Of a DNA stretch of 37,832 nt, positions 1 to 9,337 are shown one piece after another; position 1 is the stretch's first letter, and each line of letters begins with the position of its first letter. The notes beneath the pieces are model-generated. The model ran no database searches. It saw only the letters and a list, made by a program, of their open reading frames with translations, and was not told where the DNA came from. Both the position numbers and the translations under genes were made by a program. The stretch spans positions 1-37,832 of the forward strand of contig NZ_STGJ01000022.1 in NCBI RefSeq assembly GCF_004919095.1. The letters are read 5' to 3'. This DNA is from Crenobacter intestini. GTDB lineage: Bacteria; Pseudomonadota; Gammaproteobacteria; Burkholderiales; Chromobacteriaceae.

Positions 1-285
1 GAACAAGCCCTACGGCCGCAGCGAAGGCGGCCGTAGCGACAAGCCGCGTTTCGGCGAGAACAAGCCGTACGGCCGCAGCGAAGGCGGGCGTGACGACAAC
101 CGCCGCTTCGGCGAGAACAAGCCCTACGGCCGCAACGAAGGCGGGCGTGACGACAACCGCCGCTTCGGCGAGAACAAGCCGTATGGCCGCAGCGAAGGCG
201 GGCGTGACGACAAGCCGCGCTTCGGCGAGAACAAGCCCTACGGCCGCAGCGAAGGCGGCCGTGGTGAGCAGCCGCGTTTTGGCGA
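1..285 (+). repeat. 57-bp tandem repeat array inside rluB
   Basis: Five in-frame units of 57 bp begin at 1, 58, 115, 172 and 229, and a degenerate sixth begins at 286. Each unit encodes 19 residues with the pattern NKPYGR-[SN]-EGGR, a short charged linker, then RFGE. Units differ by only a few bases, mostly in the linker, which points to recent expansion. The array continues past the left window edge, so the total copy number is unknown. Confidence 0.95.
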
Positions 286-1204
286 GGGCAAGACCTATGC
301 CAACCGCGACGAGCGCCGCCAGGGTGGCTCGCCCAAGGTCATCAAGGCCAAGAAGCTGCAGGTGCGCGCGCCCAGCAGCAAGATCCTCGACAAGTCGCAG
401 CGCCTGCGCGAGACCCGTGTCGACCTCGACCAGCTCGAACCGGTCCGCCTGCAAAAGGCGCTGGCAGCGTCGGGCGCCGGCAGCCGCCGCGAAGTCGAGG
501 AGCTGATCGAGGCCGGCCTGATCACCGTCAACGGCAAGGTCGCCGAACTGGGCGACCGCGTCGGCCCGCAGGACCGCGTGATGGTCAAAGGGCACCCGGT
601 CAAGCTCAAGTGGGCCGACCGCCTGCCGCGCATCATAATGTACCACAAGCAGGAAGGTGAGATCGTCTCGCGCGCCGACCCGGAAGGCCGCGTCACCGTG
701 TTCGACCGCCTGCCGCAGGCCAAGAGCAGCCGCTGGGTGGCGATCGGCCGTCTGGACATCAACACCTCGGGCCTGTTGCTGATGACCACCAGCGGCGAGC
801 TGGCCAACCGCATGATGCACCCGAGCTTCGAGATGGAGCGCGAGTACTCGGTGCGCGTGCTGGGCGAGCTGACGCCGGAGATCATGAAGGAGATGGTCGC
901 CGGGGTTCAGCTCGAGGACGGTCCGGCGCAGTTCCTGCGTGTCTACCAGAGCGGCGGCGTCGACGACGACAAGGCCAACAAGTGGGTCAACGTGGTGATC
1001 AAGGAAGGCCGTAACCGCGAAGTGCGCCGCATGTTCGAGCACTTCGGGCTGACCGTCAGCCGGCTGATCCGCATCCGCTTCGGCAATATCGGCCTGCCCG
1101 GCCGCCTCAAGCGCGGCCAGTTCTACGAACTGAACGAGGCCGAAGTGGCCGCCGTGATGAAGTGGGCGGGTCTAACTTCGACCGGCCAGGTCCGCCGCGG
1201 CTGA
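2..1204 (+). CDS. rluB: 23S rRNA pseudouridine synthase RluB (5' end outside window)
   Basis: This is a pseudouridine synthase of the RsuA/RluB family, which isomerises a uridine in the 23S rRNA peptidyl-transferase region (U2605 in E. coli). The frame is open from the window edge. It starts with a long Arg/Gly/Asn-rich repeat extension of about 95 visible residues and a basic linker. An S4 RNA-binding domain (VRLQKALAASGAGSRREVEE) and the catalytic domain with GRLDINTSG follow; the Asp is the nucleophile. The MEREYSVRV segment is typical of RluB. A GTG at 362 could start a 280-residue protein close to the E. coli RluB length. However, the frame stays open through the repeats with good codon use, so the extension is probably translated. 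A terminator follows. The assignment to RluB rather than RsuA or RluE rests on the S4-domain layout and the extension. Confidence 0.9.
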   Translation, partial: NKPYGRSEGGRSDKPRFGENKPYGRSEGGRDDNRRFGENKPYGRNEGGRDDNRRFGENKPYGRSEGGRDDKPRFGENKPYGRSEGGRGEQPRFGEGKTYANRDERRQGGSPKVIKAKKLQVRAPSSKILDKSQRLRETRVDLDQLEPVRLQKALAASGAGSRREVEELIEAGLITVNGKVAELGDRVGPQDRVMVKGHPVKLKWADRLPRIIMYHKQEGEIVSRADPEGRVTVFDRLPQAKSSRWVAIGRLDINTSGLLLMTTSGELANRMMHPSFEMEREYSVRVLGELTPEIMKEMVAGVQLEDGPAQFLRVYQSGGVDDDKANKWVNVVIKEGRNREVRRMFEHFGLTVSRLIRIRFGNIGLPGRLKRGQFYELNEAEVAAVMKWAGLTSTGQVRRG

Positions 1205-1221
1205 GCCTGAATCGCCATACG

Positions 1222-1251
1222 GCCCGCCGGCATCCGCCGGCGGGCTTTTTT
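1222..1251 (+). terminator. Rho-independent terminator of rluB
   Basis: A perfect 9-bp GC stem (1222-1230 with 1237-1245) with a 6-nt loop is followed by six T. It lies 17 bp after the rluB stop and ends just before the greB ribosome-binding site. Confidence 0.88.
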
Positions 1252-1264
1252 ACGGGAGCAGTGC

Positions 1265-1822
<558 letters not shown>

Positions 1823-1823
1823 G

Positions 1824-2264
1824 TCAGTTTTCGCGCGCGCCGGCGAGCGCGCGGTTGAACGCCTGCCAGCGCCGGGCGTCGTCCTCGCCCATGCTGGCGG
1901 CGGCCACGCCCAGCAGGCGCTGCTGTTCGGTACACAGCGCGGCCTCCAGCGCGCGCCCGCTGTCGGTCAGCTGCAGCGACTTCACGCGCCGGTCGTGCAT
2001 GGCCGGCGTCGCCTCGATTAGCCCGGCCTGGGTGAGCTGGCGCAGCGGCAGGTTGAGCGCCTGCTTGCTGACGCCGAGCAGGGCGAGCAGGGCGCCGACG
2101 CTTAAGCCTGGCTGGTAGGCGACGAAGAACAGGATGCGGTGGTGCACGCGGGCGAGTCCGCGTTCGGCGAGCATGCGGTCGGCGCCGGCGGTGAACGCCT
2201 GGTAGGCGTGGAAGAAGCCGGCCATCGCGGGGCGCAGCGCGGACAGCGGGTCGGGGTTTTCCAT
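1824..2264 (-). CDS. MarR-family transcriptional regulator
   Basis: This 146-residue winged-helix protein starts MENPDPLSALRP. The winged-helix core is visible in HHRILFFVAYQPGLSVGALLALLGVSKQALNLPLRQL. The wing includes the family signature DRRVKSLQLTDSGR. The start at 2264 is chosen because it gives the normal MarR length; longer readings would run through the divergent promoter. It is transcribed away from the aminotransferase at 2341. An inverted repeat in the shared intergenic region is a plausible operator, so it probably controls that gene and itself. The ligand is unknown. Confidence 0.82.
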   Translation of the reverse strand: MENPDPLSALRPAMAGFFHAYQAFTAGADRMLAERGLARVHHRILFFVAYQPGLSVGALLALLGVSKQALNLPLRQLTQAGLIEATPAMHDRRVKSLQLTDSGRALEAALCTEQQRLLGVAAASMGEDDARRWQAFNRALAGAREN

Positions 2265-2265
2265 A

Positions 2266-2310
2266 TTGACGTTGTCTTGCTTGCTCGGTAAATTGGTCAA
2301 AAATATTGAC
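2266..2310 (+). promoter_or_regulatory. Promoter of the aminotransferase with a candidate MarR operator
   Basis: TTGACG (2266-2271), a 17-bp spacer and TAAATT (2289-2294) form a sigma70-like promoter toward 2341. Immediately downstream is a perfect inverted repeat GTCAA-N5-TTGAC (2296-2310), placed over the expected transcription start. A further TTGAC half-site overlaps the -35 element, and ATATTGAC occurs twice 40 bp apart. This geometry suits repression by the divergent MarR protein, which is an inference. Confidence 0.55.
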
Positions 2311-2340
2311 ATTAATGACCGCAACCAGCAAGAGGCCCGC

Positions 2341-3486
2341 ATGTTTTCCGAGCGCATCCAACGCCTGTCCGGTTCGCTGATCCGCGAGATCCTCGCCGCC
2401 GCCCAGCGCCCCGAAGTCATCTCCTTTGCCGGCGGCCTGCCGGCTTCGCAGTGCCTGCCCGAACTGGACCTGGGCAGCGTGCCGCAGTCGCTCGCGCAGT
2501 ACGGCACCACCGAGGGCGAACCCGAACTGCGCGAGGCGATCGCGCGCGAGGCGAACAAGATGGGGATCGCGTGCAGTGCCGACCAGGTGCTGGTGCTCTC
2601 CGGCTCGCAGCAGGCGCTCGACCTGGCCGCCAAGCTGTTCGTCGACCCGGGCACGCCGGTGCTGACCGAGGGGCCGACCTACCTTGCCGCGCTGCAGGTG
2701 CTCAAGCTGTTTGGCGCCGAGATCCACGCGGTGCCGCAGCACGCCGACGGCTCGCTGGACGCCGGTGAGTTCGGCGCGGCGATCGACCGTGTACGCCCGG
2801 CGTTCAGCTACCTGATCCCCAGTTTCCAGAACCCGTCCGGCGCCTGCTACGACGAGGCCAACCGCAAGCGCCTGGCCGAGGTGCTCGATACCGCCGGCGT
2901 GCCGGTGTTCGAGGACGACCCCTACCGTGCGCTCTCCTACGACGGCGAAGCGCCGGCGCCGCTGGTGTCACACCTGAAGAAGGCGTCGTTCATCTACGCC
3001 GGCTCGTTCTCGAAGACGCTGGTGCCGGGCCTGCGAGAGGGCTACCTGATCGCGTCGCCCGACCTCTACCCCTACCTCGTCAAGCTCAAGCAGGCGGCCG
3101 ACCTGCACACCAACCGCATCGGGCAGTGGTACGTCGCGCGCGCGCTGAACGACCCGGGCTACGCCGCGCATATCGACAAGCTGCGCGCGACCTACCGCGC
3201 CGGGCGCGACGTGATGCAGGACGCGCTGGCGCGCCATTTCTCCGACCTGGCCGACTGGCAGTTGCCCAGGGGCGGCCTCTTTTTCTGGCTGACGCTGAAG
3301 ACGCCGCAAGACACCCGCAAGCTGTTGGCGCGGGCGCTTGAGCACAACGTCGCGTTCATGCCGGGCGAGCCGTTCTACCCCAAACCGGAAGACGGCATCG
3401 GCCACTTGCGCCTGAACTTCAGCCACACCGCGCCCGAGCGCATCGAAGAGGGCATCGCGCGGCTAGCCGCGCTGGTCCGCGGCTAG
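2341..3486 (+). CDS. PLP-dependent aminotransferase, class I/II (2-aminoadipate/LysN-like)
   Basis: This 381-residue fold-type I aminotransferase resembles the stand-alone catalytic domain found in MocR proteins and in 2-aminoadipate or valine-pyruvate aminotransferases. Visible features are the N-terminal ISFAGGLPA, the SGSQQALDL cofactor-phosphate region, FQNPSG, the Asp of FEDDPYR, and the PLP-lysine motif AGSFSKTLVPGLREG. The Arg near LRLNFSH should bind the substrate carboxylate. The ATG at 2341 is preferred over an in-frame upstream ATG at 2266 because the earlier one lies within the promoter, and AAGAGG precedes 2341. The true amino donor cannot be told from sequence. Confidence 0.85.
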   Translation: MFSERIQRLSGSLIREILAAAQRPEVISFAGGLPASQCLPELDLGSVPQSLAQYGTTEGEPELREAIAREANKMGIACSADQVLVLSGSQQALDLAAKLFVDPGTPVLTEGPTYLAALQVLKLFGAEIHAVPQHADGSLDAGEFGAAIDRVRPAFSYLIPSFQNPSGACYDEANRKRLAEVLDTAGVPVFEDDPYRALSYDGEAPAPLVSHLKKASFIYAGSFSKTLVPGLREGYLIASPDLYPYLVKLKQAADLHTNRIGQWYVARALNDPGYAAHIDKLRATYRAGRDVMQDALARHFSDLADWQLPRGGLFFWLTLKTPQDTRKLLARALEHNVAFMPGEPFYPKPEDGIGHLRLNFSHTAPERIEEGIARLAALVRG

Positions 3487-3517
3487 ACAGCCGCGAACCT
3501 GCGCGGGTGCCTCGGCT

Positions 3518-5536
3518 TTAGCCGCCGACGTCCACCTCGCTACTGCCGGCGCGCACGGTCACCGTCTTGCGGCTGGCGGTGGCCGGTTGCGCCGGGGCGA
3601 CCCCGCCCGAGAGCGGCTTGACCTTGCGGAACTCGCAGCTGAGTCTGGTCGCGTCTAGGGTGACCAGCGCGTAGCCTTGCGCGTCGGTGTCCGCGTGGCG
3701 CAGCCAGGGGTTGAACTGCCTGAGCGTGCCGTTGAAGGTGTTGAGCGTCTGCCCGTTGCTGTCGGTCTGGTAGATCAGCGGCTTGAGCGCTGCGAACTGC
3801 GGGTCTTCATCGACGACCGCCTTGAAGTAGCTCAACAGCGAATTGCTGGACACGCCGGCGGTGACCAGGTCGACCATCACCGGCGCCGGGTTCGCCGCGT
3901 CGTAGTCGGCCATGACCGGCCCCGCGAAGAAGGCGTGGATGTCGCCGGTCAGCGCGACCACGTTGCCGATGTTGTTCGCCTGCAAATGGGCGAGCAGTGC
4001 CTTGCGCTCGGCGTTGTAGCCATCCCACTGGTCGGCATTGAGCAGGAAGGTCTGCAGGAACGCCTGGTACGGCGTGACGCCTGCCTGCAGCCCCTGGAGC
4101 AGCAGGGTGCGGGTGCTGGCGTCTCCGATACCGAACCCTTGCAGGGTCAGGTCAACGCTGCCCAGTACCAGTGCTCCGCTTGGACCGGCCTTCTTCAGGT
4201 CGGCGTAGAGTGCCTCTCGCAGCGCAGTCAGCGCGGCCTGGCTCTTGAGCGCGTCGGGCACCTGTGGGTTGGCGGCGAAGGCCTGCAAGGCGAGGCCGGT
4301 CACCACGGCGACGCCATCGACCTGCATCCTCAGCAGCGACACTTCGTTGCCCCACAGCTTCCAGGTGGTGTCCGCCGCCTTCATCCTGTCCTGCCACCAC
4401 GCGCGCTGGGTGTTGCCGAGCACGGAGACCGGTGTCAGTTCGTGCGCGCCGGCTTGGCGAGCCGCCGCCATCTTTTGTGCCTCGGCACTGGCGAGCGCCG
4501 TCTGCGGCACGAAATAGCGCGAGCCGACTTCGCCCTTGGCGGCCGCCTCGGGGATCACGTGGTCGGCGCGGTACAGGCGCTGGTCGGTCATCACCAGGCT
4601 TGCCAGCTTGCCGAAGCGGAAGTCGCGGTAGATGCGGATATTGTCGAAGGCGGGGTTGGCCGCGTCGAAGTTGACGTCGGCCGGCATGTATTCGAACCAG
4701 GCCTGGTTCGCGTTGCGCCGTCTTTGCGTCTGGCGGCGGCCCTCGTCGGCCAGGGCGTAGGTCTGGCTGTCCTGCCAGCAGTCGTCGGAGAACTCGTGGT
4801 CGTCCCACACCGCGATCATCGGGCAGCGCGCGTGCAGGGCCTGGATGCGCGGGTCCGAGCGGTAGGTCTGGTATAGGGTGCGGTAGTCGGCAAGCGTGGT
4901 CGCGTAGCGGGCGCCGTCCTCGCGCTGCGTACCGTCCGGCAGCGTGATCTTGCCGTGCGCGGCTTCGACCTTGCCCGTCTGGAAGCCGGCGCCGACCGTC
5001 TCGTAGATGTAGTCGCCCAGATGGACGATGAAGTCGAGGTCTTCCTTGGCCAGTTCTTCGAAGGCGGCCCAGTGGTTGACGCTCCAGTCCTGGCAGGACA
5101 GGAAGGCAAACTTGAGCTGGGCGGGGGAGGCGTCTGCCGCCGGCGCGGTGCGGGTCCGCCCAGTCGGGCTTAAGTACTTGCCCGCGACGAAGCGGTAGAA
5201 GTAGGTGGTGGCCGGCGCGAGGCCCTGCACCTTGTGGCGAACGGTGTAGTCCCACTGCGGCTGCGCGTCGATGGGCGTGGAAACCAGCAGTTTGGAGAAG
5301 TCCTCGCGGTCGGAGAACTGCAAAGTCAGTTTCGCCGGCTGCCCGTCGCGCCGGCTGGCGCGCGTCCACAGCATCACGCTGTCCGGCCGCGGGTCGCCCG
5401 AGGCGACGCCCTGCGCAAAATCGACCGGCTGGCCGTCATCCGCCGTGCCGCCGCCCCCCAGACAGCCGCCCAGCATCATGGAGGCGGTCGACACGCCGAC
5501 AAAGCCGCCCAGCCTCAGAAAACCCCTGCGATCCAT
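3518..5536 (-). CDS. PhoD-type alkaline phosphatase/phosphodiesterase, Tat lipoprotein
   Basis: The 672-residue secreted metallophosphoesterase starts MDRRGFLRLGGF, a twin-arginine signal, and has a lipobox LGGC with Cys25. It is therefore probably a Tat-exported lipoprotein. An N-terminal PhoD domain (SGDPRPDSVMLWTRAS) is followed by the catalytic domain. This contains HLGDYIYE, VWDDHEFSDD and, toward the end, LTGDIHAFFAGP; these Asp and His residues would hold the metal ions (Fe/Ca in PhoD). Substrates in the family are phosphate mono- and diesters. A GAGG ribosome-binding site precedes the ATG. It lies downstream of oxyR on the same strand with an 84-bp gap. No pho box was identified. Confidence 0.88.
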   Translation of the reverse strand: MDRRGFLRLGGFVGVSTASMMLGGCLGGGGTADDGQPVDFAQGVASGDPRPDSVMLWTRASRRDGQPAKLTLQFSDREDFSKLLVSTPIDAQPQWDYTVRHKVQGLAPATTYFYRFVAGKYLSPTGRTRTAPAADASPAQLKFAFLSCQDWSVNHWAAFEELAKEDLDFIVHLGDYIYETVGAGFQTGKVEAAHGKITLPDGTQREDGARYATTLADYRTLYQTYRSDPRIQALHARCPMIAVWDDHEFSDDCWQDSQTYALADEGRRQTQRRRNANQAWFEYMPADVNFDAANPAFDNIRIYRDFRFGKLASLVMTDQRLYRADHVIPEAAAKGEVGSRYFVPQTALASAEAQKMAAARQAGAHELTPVSVLGNTQRAWWQDRMKAADTTWKLWGNEVSLLRMQVDGVAVVTGLALQAFAANPQVPDALKSQAALTALREALYADLKKAGPSGALVLGSVDLTLQGFGIGDASTRTLLLQGLQAGVTPYQAFLQTFLLNADQWDGYNAERKALLAHLQANNIGNVVALTGDIHAFFAGPVMADYDAANPAPVMVDLVTAGVSSNSLLSYFKAVVDEDPQFAALKPLIYQTDSNGQTLNTFNGTLRQFNPWLRHADTDAQGYALVTLDATRLSCEFRKVKPLSGGVAPAQPATASRKTVTVRAGSSEVDVGG

Positions 5537-5620
5537 GTTCTATCCTCGTGGTGATTGTTGTTTTCACCCGATTAGCATAGAACATTCATGTTAAGTGAAT
5601 TTTACCAGCGCCGTACCGCG

Positions 5621-6550
5621 CTAGGGGCTGGCCTCCAGCATGGTCACGCCGGGCAGGCCGCAGCGGAACACCGCCTGCTGCAGGACGGCGATCGCCTTCT
5701 TGCGGAAGAACTGGCGCCGTGCGACCAGCAGCACGCGGCGGGTCGGCGCGGGCGGCGTGAAGGGGACGATGGAGAGCAGGCCCTCGTCGGCGGGCGACAC
5801 CGAGGTGGCCGGCAACACGGTGACGCCCATGCCGCTGGCGACCATATGGCGGATCGTGTTGAGCGAGCTGCCCTGCAGCATGCCGGCAAGGCCGTTGCCC
5901 TGAGACTGGCGGGCGGCCAGTTCGCTGCAGCTTTGCAGCACCTGGTCGCGGAAGCAGTTGCCCTGGGTGAGCAAGAGCACGCTCTCGTGCGACAGCGCAT
6001 CCGCGTCGATGCTGTCGCGCTTCTCCCACGGGTGGCCCTTGGGGGTGGCGACCACGAAGGGTTCGTCGTACAGCGGCCACGCCTGCGTGCCGGGCTCGTC
6101 GAACGGGTCGGCGACGATGATGGCGTCGACCTCGCCGCGCTTGAGCATCTCGGACAGGCGCGCGGTGTAGTTTTCTTCGAGGATCAGCGGCATGTCGGGC
6201 GCGAGGATGCGCAGCGCCGGGATCAGCCTGGGCAACAGGTAGGGGCTGATCGTGAAGATGACCCCCAGCCGCAGCGGGCCGGACAGCTCGTTCTGGTGTT
6301 CGCCGGCCAGGTGCTTGATGGTGTCGACTTCCTCGAGCACGCGGCGCGCCTGGTCGACGATGCGCTCGCCGATCTCGGTGACGGCGACCTCGGGGCCGCC
6401 GCGTTCGAACAGGGTGACGGAGAGCTCGTCCTCGAGTTTCTTGATCGCGATCGACAGCGTGGGCTGGCTGACGAAGCAGGACTGGGCGGCTCGGCCGAAA
6501 TGGCGCTCGCGCGCGACGGCCACGATATAGCGAAGTTCGGTCAGCGTCAT
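5621..6550 (-). CDS. oxyR: LysR-type hydrogen-peroxide sensor OxyR
   Basis: OxyR activates peroxide-defence genes when H2O2 oxidises two cysteines to a disulfide. The 309-residue protein has an N-terminal winged helix (FGRAAQSCFVSQPTLSIAIKKLED) and a periplasmic-binding-protein-like regulatory domain. The redox pair is in GNCFRDQVLQSC at Cys199 and Cys208, the same numbers as in E. coli OxyR, which makes the call specific. It lies downstream of minE on the same strand, separated by 62 bp of hairpin-rich DNA. An own promoter within that gap was not evident. Confidence 0.95.
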   Translation of the reverse strand: MTLTELRYIVAVARERHFGRAAQSCFVSQPTLSIAIKKLEDELSVTLFERGGPEVAVTEIGERIVDQARRVLEEVDTIKHLAGEHQNELSGPLRLGVIFTISPYLLPRLIPALRILAPDMPLILEENYTARLSEMLKRGEVDAIIVADPFDEPGTQAWPLYDEPFVVATPKGHPWEKRDSIDADALSHESVLLLTQGNCFRDQVLQSCSELAARQSQGNGLAGMLQGSSLNTIRHMVASGMGVTVLPATSVSPADEGLLSIVPFTPPAPTRRVLLVARRQFFRKKAIAVLQQAVFRCGLPGVTMLEASP

Positions 6551-6559
6551 GATGCGTAG

Positions 6560-6604
6560 CCGGCCCGTGACGGGCCGGAAGGTCGGCTGCCGGCCGGGGC
6601 CGGC
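6560..6604. other. Two GC hairpins between minE and oxyR
   Basis: A perfect 8-bp stem (6560-6567 with 6571-6578, loop TGA) and a second stem GCCGGC/GCCGGC (6589-6594 with 6599-6604) fill most of the 62-bp gap. Neither has a T-run on either strand, so they are weak terminator candidates at best. They could stabilise the 3' end of the min transcript. Confidence 0.4.
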
Positions 6605-6612
6605 GCCTGAGG

Positions 6613-6873
6613 CTAGCGGTTCTGCTCGGGCAGCACGATGTTCACTTCGAGAACCTCGAAGTTGTCCTGGCGCTCGAGCTGGACCTTGATGTCGTCCTGG
6701 TTGACGGCGACGTATTTCGAGATGACTTCCATCAGCTCGCGCTGCAGCGCGGGCAGGTAGTCGGGCGTGCCGTTACGGCCACCGCGCTCGTGGGCGAGGA
6801 TGATCTGCAGGCGTTCGCGGGCGATGGACGCCGACTTCTGGCGCTTGCCGAAAATCATATCGATCAGGGACAT
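6613..6873 (-). CDS. minE: Cell division topological specificity factor MinE
   Basis: MinE drives pole-to-pole oscillation of MinCD by stimulating the MinD ATPase. The 86-residue protein starts [23 protein letters not shown]. This holds the amphipathic membrane helix and the MinD-contact region. The beta-rich dimer domain ends in [15 protein letters not shown]. The start is two bases after the minD stop, so the pair is translationally coupled. It is the last gene of minC-minD-minE. Confidence 0.97.
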   Translation of the reverse strand: MSLIDMIFGKRQKSASIARERLQIILAHERGGRNGTPDYLPALQRELMEVISKYVAVNQDDIKVQLERQDNFEVLEVNIVLPEQNR

Positions 6874-6875
6874 GT

Positions 6876-7688
6876 TCAGCTCCCGAACAGGCGTTTGAGC
6901 AGGCTGACCTTGGGAGCCTCCAGGAAACGCATCGGTTTGTCTTCGCCGAGGAAGCGGGCGACGATGTCCTCGTACGCCTCGGCCGCGTCGGACCCCTTCA
7001 TGTGGATCGCCGGCGTGCCGGAGTTGGACGCCTGCAGGATCGCCTGCGATTCCGGGACCACGCCGATCAGCTTGACGCGCAGGATCTCCTTGACGTCGTC
7101 GACCGACAGCATCTCGCCCTTGTCGACGCGGGCCGGCGAGTAGCGGGTGATCAGGAGGTGCTCCTTGACCGGCTCCTTGCCCTCGATCGCGCGGCGCGAC
7201 TTGGACGACAGGATGCCGAGGATGCGGTCGGAGTCGCGCACCGAAGAGACTTCCGGGTTGGTGACGATCAGCGCCTCGTCGGCGAAGTAGAGCGCCATCA
7301 GCGCGCCGCGCTCGATGCCGGCCGGCGAGTCGCACACGATGTACTCGAAGCCCATGCCGTCCAGTTCGCCCAGCACGCGCTCGACGCCGTCTTCGGACAG
7401 CGCGTCCTTGTCGCGGGTCTGCGACGCCGGCAGCACGTACAGGTTGTCGCAGTGCTTGTCCTTGATCAGCGCCTGGTTCAGCGTCGCCTCGTTGTTGACG
7501 ACGTTGATCAGGTCGTACACGACCCGACGCTCGCAGCCCATGATCAGGTCGAGGTTGCGCAGGCCGACGTCGAAGTCGATCACGGCGGTCTTGTGGCCGC
7601 GCAAGGCGAGGCCGGAAGCGAAACTGGCGCTGGTGGTGGTCTTGCCGACACCGCCTTTGCCCGAGGTCACCACGATAATCTTTGCCAC
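6876..7688 (-). CDS. minD: Septum-site determining ATPase MinD
   Basis: MinD is the membrane-bound ParA-type ATPase that recruits MinC and MinE. The 270-residue protein has an intact deviant Walker [11 protein letters not shown] near residue 10, the [12 protein letters not shown] Walker A' segment, and CDSPAGIE as Walker B. The C-terminal [11 protein letters not shown] is the amphipathic membrane-targeting helix. It sits between minC (29-bp gap) and minE (2-bp gap) in one operon. Its intact nucleotide site is a useful contrast with the degraded site in the FleN homologue at 16617-17483. Confidence 0.98.
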   Translation of the reverse strand: MAKIIVVTSGKGGVGKTTTSASFASGLALRGHKTAVIDFDVGLRNLDLIMGCERRVVYDLINVVNNEATLNQALIKDKHCDNLYVLPASQTRDKDALSEDGVERVLGELDGMGFEYIVCDSPAGIERGALMALYFADEALIVTNPEVSSVRDSDRILGILSSKSRRAIEGKEPVKEHLLITRYSPARVDKGEMLSVDDVKEILRVKLIGVVPESQAILQASNSGTPAIHMKGSDAAEAYEDIVARFLGEDKPMRFLEAPKVSLLKRLFGS

Positions 7689-7717
7689 GTTCGTATTCCC
7701 TGTGAGGAGGTTCGTGG

Positions 7718-8431
7718 TCAGCCGCCCAGCGCGGCGATGACCAGCTTGTCGTTTTCGAGATAAACCTGCGCGCGCTGCCCCTGGATTGCCGAGGGCAACG
7801 ACTGTTCGATGGTGCGGTAGACACCGGCGATCGAAACGAGCTCCGCCTCCATCGCCTGCACGAAGATGCGTGCGTCCTGGTTGCCGCGTGCACCGGCCAG
7901 CGCGCGGCCGCGCAGCGGCGCGTAGACGTGGATGTTGCCGTCGGCGATCACCTCGGCGCCGGCGCTGACCATCGCCAGCACGACAAGGTCGGTGCCCTTG
8001 GCGTAGATCTGCTGGCCCGCGCGCACCGGCTTGTCGATCACCATGCCGACGCTGGGCGCCGCGGGTGCGGCCGGCGGCGCCTGCTCGGCGACCGGCGCCG
8101 GCGCGGTGGCGCGCGTCGTGGTGCCGGTGCCGGTAAAGCCGAGCCCGTGCGCGCGCGCAAGTTCGCCGTACGCGCCGTTGTCGTGGCGCAGCGCGACCAC
8201 GCGCACGCCGCGCGCTCGGCTCTTGGCGAGCAGGGCGGCAAGGTCGAGTGCCGCGGGGTCGGGCAGGCCGTTCAGGTCGAGGACGAAGGCCTCGTCGCCG
8301 TCGGCGAAACGGTTGCCGAAGCGTTCGCCCAGCGCGCGTTCGAAGGCGCCAAGATCGCTGTTGTGCAGCATCAGCGCCAGCAGGTCGAGGCTGGCCGATT
8401 TGATTTCAAAAGGGGACGCCGCAGGGTTCAT
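7718..8431 (-). CDS. minC: Septum-site determining protein MinC
   Basis: MinC inhibits FtsZ polymerisation away from midcell. The 237-residue protein starts [20 protein letters not shown]. An N-terminal FtsZ-inhibition domain is followed by an Ala/Pro-rich linker of about 25 residues. The C-terminal beta-helix domain ([45 protein letters not shown]) binds MinD and the septum. The frame stays open well upstream, but the homology starts at this ATG. It is the first gene of min and is divergent from the phasin. Confidence 0.95.
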   Translation of the reverse strand: MNPAASPFEIKSASLDLLALMLHNSDLGAFERALGERFGNRFADGDEAFVLDLNGLPDPAALDLAALLAKSRARGVRVVALRHDNGAYGELARAHGLGFTGTGTTTRATAPAPVAEQAPPAAPAAPSVGMVIDKPVRAGQQIYAKGTDLVVLAMVSAGAEVIADGNIHVYAPLRGRALAGARGNQDARIFVQAMEAELVSIAGVYRTIEQSLPSAIQGQRAQVYLENDKLVIAALGG

Positions 8432-8600
8432 TCGGAGGGCCGCCGTATAGCGTAATTCAATTGGCCGAGTGTAATTGTTTGCCGGGTGCCTTTCAATGTA
8501 GAAAGGGCCAGCACTGCCGCATCTGGTACTGTTGCCAATAGTCGACTGTGGCGTAAATGCCGCGCAGCACGATGAATCTTTATGCTTATACATTAACGGG

Positions 8601-8629
8601 TTGACGCTTCGGAAACGGCTCACTAACAT
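8601..8629 (+). promoter_or_regulatory. Sigma70-like promoter of the phasin gene
   Basis: TTGACG (8601-8606), a 17-bp spacer and TAACAT (8624-8629) lie about 90 bp upstream of the phasin ATG in the AT-richer minC/phasin intergenic region (8432-8719). The rest of that region holds no gene I can support. Confidence 0.55.
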
Positions 8630-8719
8630 TTGGTTTGTGCGATGCAGCAAAGAAGCGTTGGCTGCCGACACGCCCACATATCCGTACGTATCGCGCAGTT
8701 TTCGACAAAGGAGTCTCCG

Positions 8720-9289
8720 ATGTTCACCCAACAGCAAGATTTTGCCGCACTCGGCCAGGCCAACTTCGACAAGGCGCTGCGCCTGTCGTCCATCGTGCTG
8801 GCCGGCGCCGAGCGCATGACCAACCTGCAGCTGGAGCTGTCGCGCAAGCTGCTCGCCGACAACGCGCAGGCCGTGAAGTCCCTGTCCGAGATCAAGGACC
8901 CGAAGGCGCTGGCCGAATTCCAGGCTGCCCAGGCGCAACCGTCGATCGACCAGGGTCTGGCCGCCGCGCGCAGCCTGTACGATGCCTGCGTCGAAACCCA
9001 GAACGAACTGGTCTCCTTCTTTGAAGAGCAGGTGGCCGAGTCGAACAAGACGGTGATGGCGTCGCTGGACAAGTTTGGCAAGAACGCGCCGGCCGGCTCC
9101 GACGTGGCGGTCAACGCGCTGAAGACCCTGCTGTCGACCACCAACGCCGCGATCGACAACGTCTCCAAGACCGCGAAGAAGATGGGTACCGAGTTTGCCG
9201 AGGCGAGCGTGAACGCCGCGACCAGCGCCGCCAAGAACACCGGCGCCGCCGTCGGCCGCGCGGCCAAGAAGGCTGCGCCGGCTGCCTGA
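8720..9289 (+). CDS. phaP: Phasin family protein
   Basis: Phasins coat polyhydroxyalkanoate granules and control their size and number, so the host probably stores PHA. The 189-residue protein is largely helical and rich in Ala, Lys, Glu and Ser. It has the family pattern of an N-terminal FAALGQANFDKALRLSSI, then amphipathic helices (ELVSFFEEQVAESNKTVMASLDKF) and an Ala/Lys-rich tail GRAAKKAAPAA. The ATG at 8720 follows AAAGGAG at the ideal distance, so an in-frame upstream ATG at 8630 is rejected. A strong terminator follows. Confidence 0.9.
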   Translation: MFTQQQDFAALGQANFDKALRLSSIVLAGAERMTNLQLELSRKLLADNAQAVKSLSEIKDPKALAEFQAAQAQPSIDQGLAAARSLYDACVETQNELVSFFEEQVAESNKTVMASLDKFGKNAPAGSDVAVNALKTLLSTTNAAIDNVSKTAKKMGTEFAEASVNAATSAAKNTGAAVGRAAKKAAPAA

Positions 9290-9310
9290 TCGCAAGCTTG
9301 CCGGTCATGA

Positions 9311-9336
9311 AAAAGGCGCCCCGCGGGGCGCCTTTT
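9311..9336. terminator. Bidirectional terminator between phasin and the 9338 gene
   Basis: A perfect 12-bp palindromic stem (9311-9322 with 9325-9336) has A4 on one side and T4 on the other. It can therefore end the phasin mRNA on the + strand and the convergent transcript on the - strand. Confidence 0.88.
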
Positions 9337-9337
9337 C

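Noticed and set aside
2266-2340. Extended N-terminus of the aminotransferase from an upstream ATG
   Set aside because: The extra 25 residues would be encoded by the promoter/operator region and lack family similarity.
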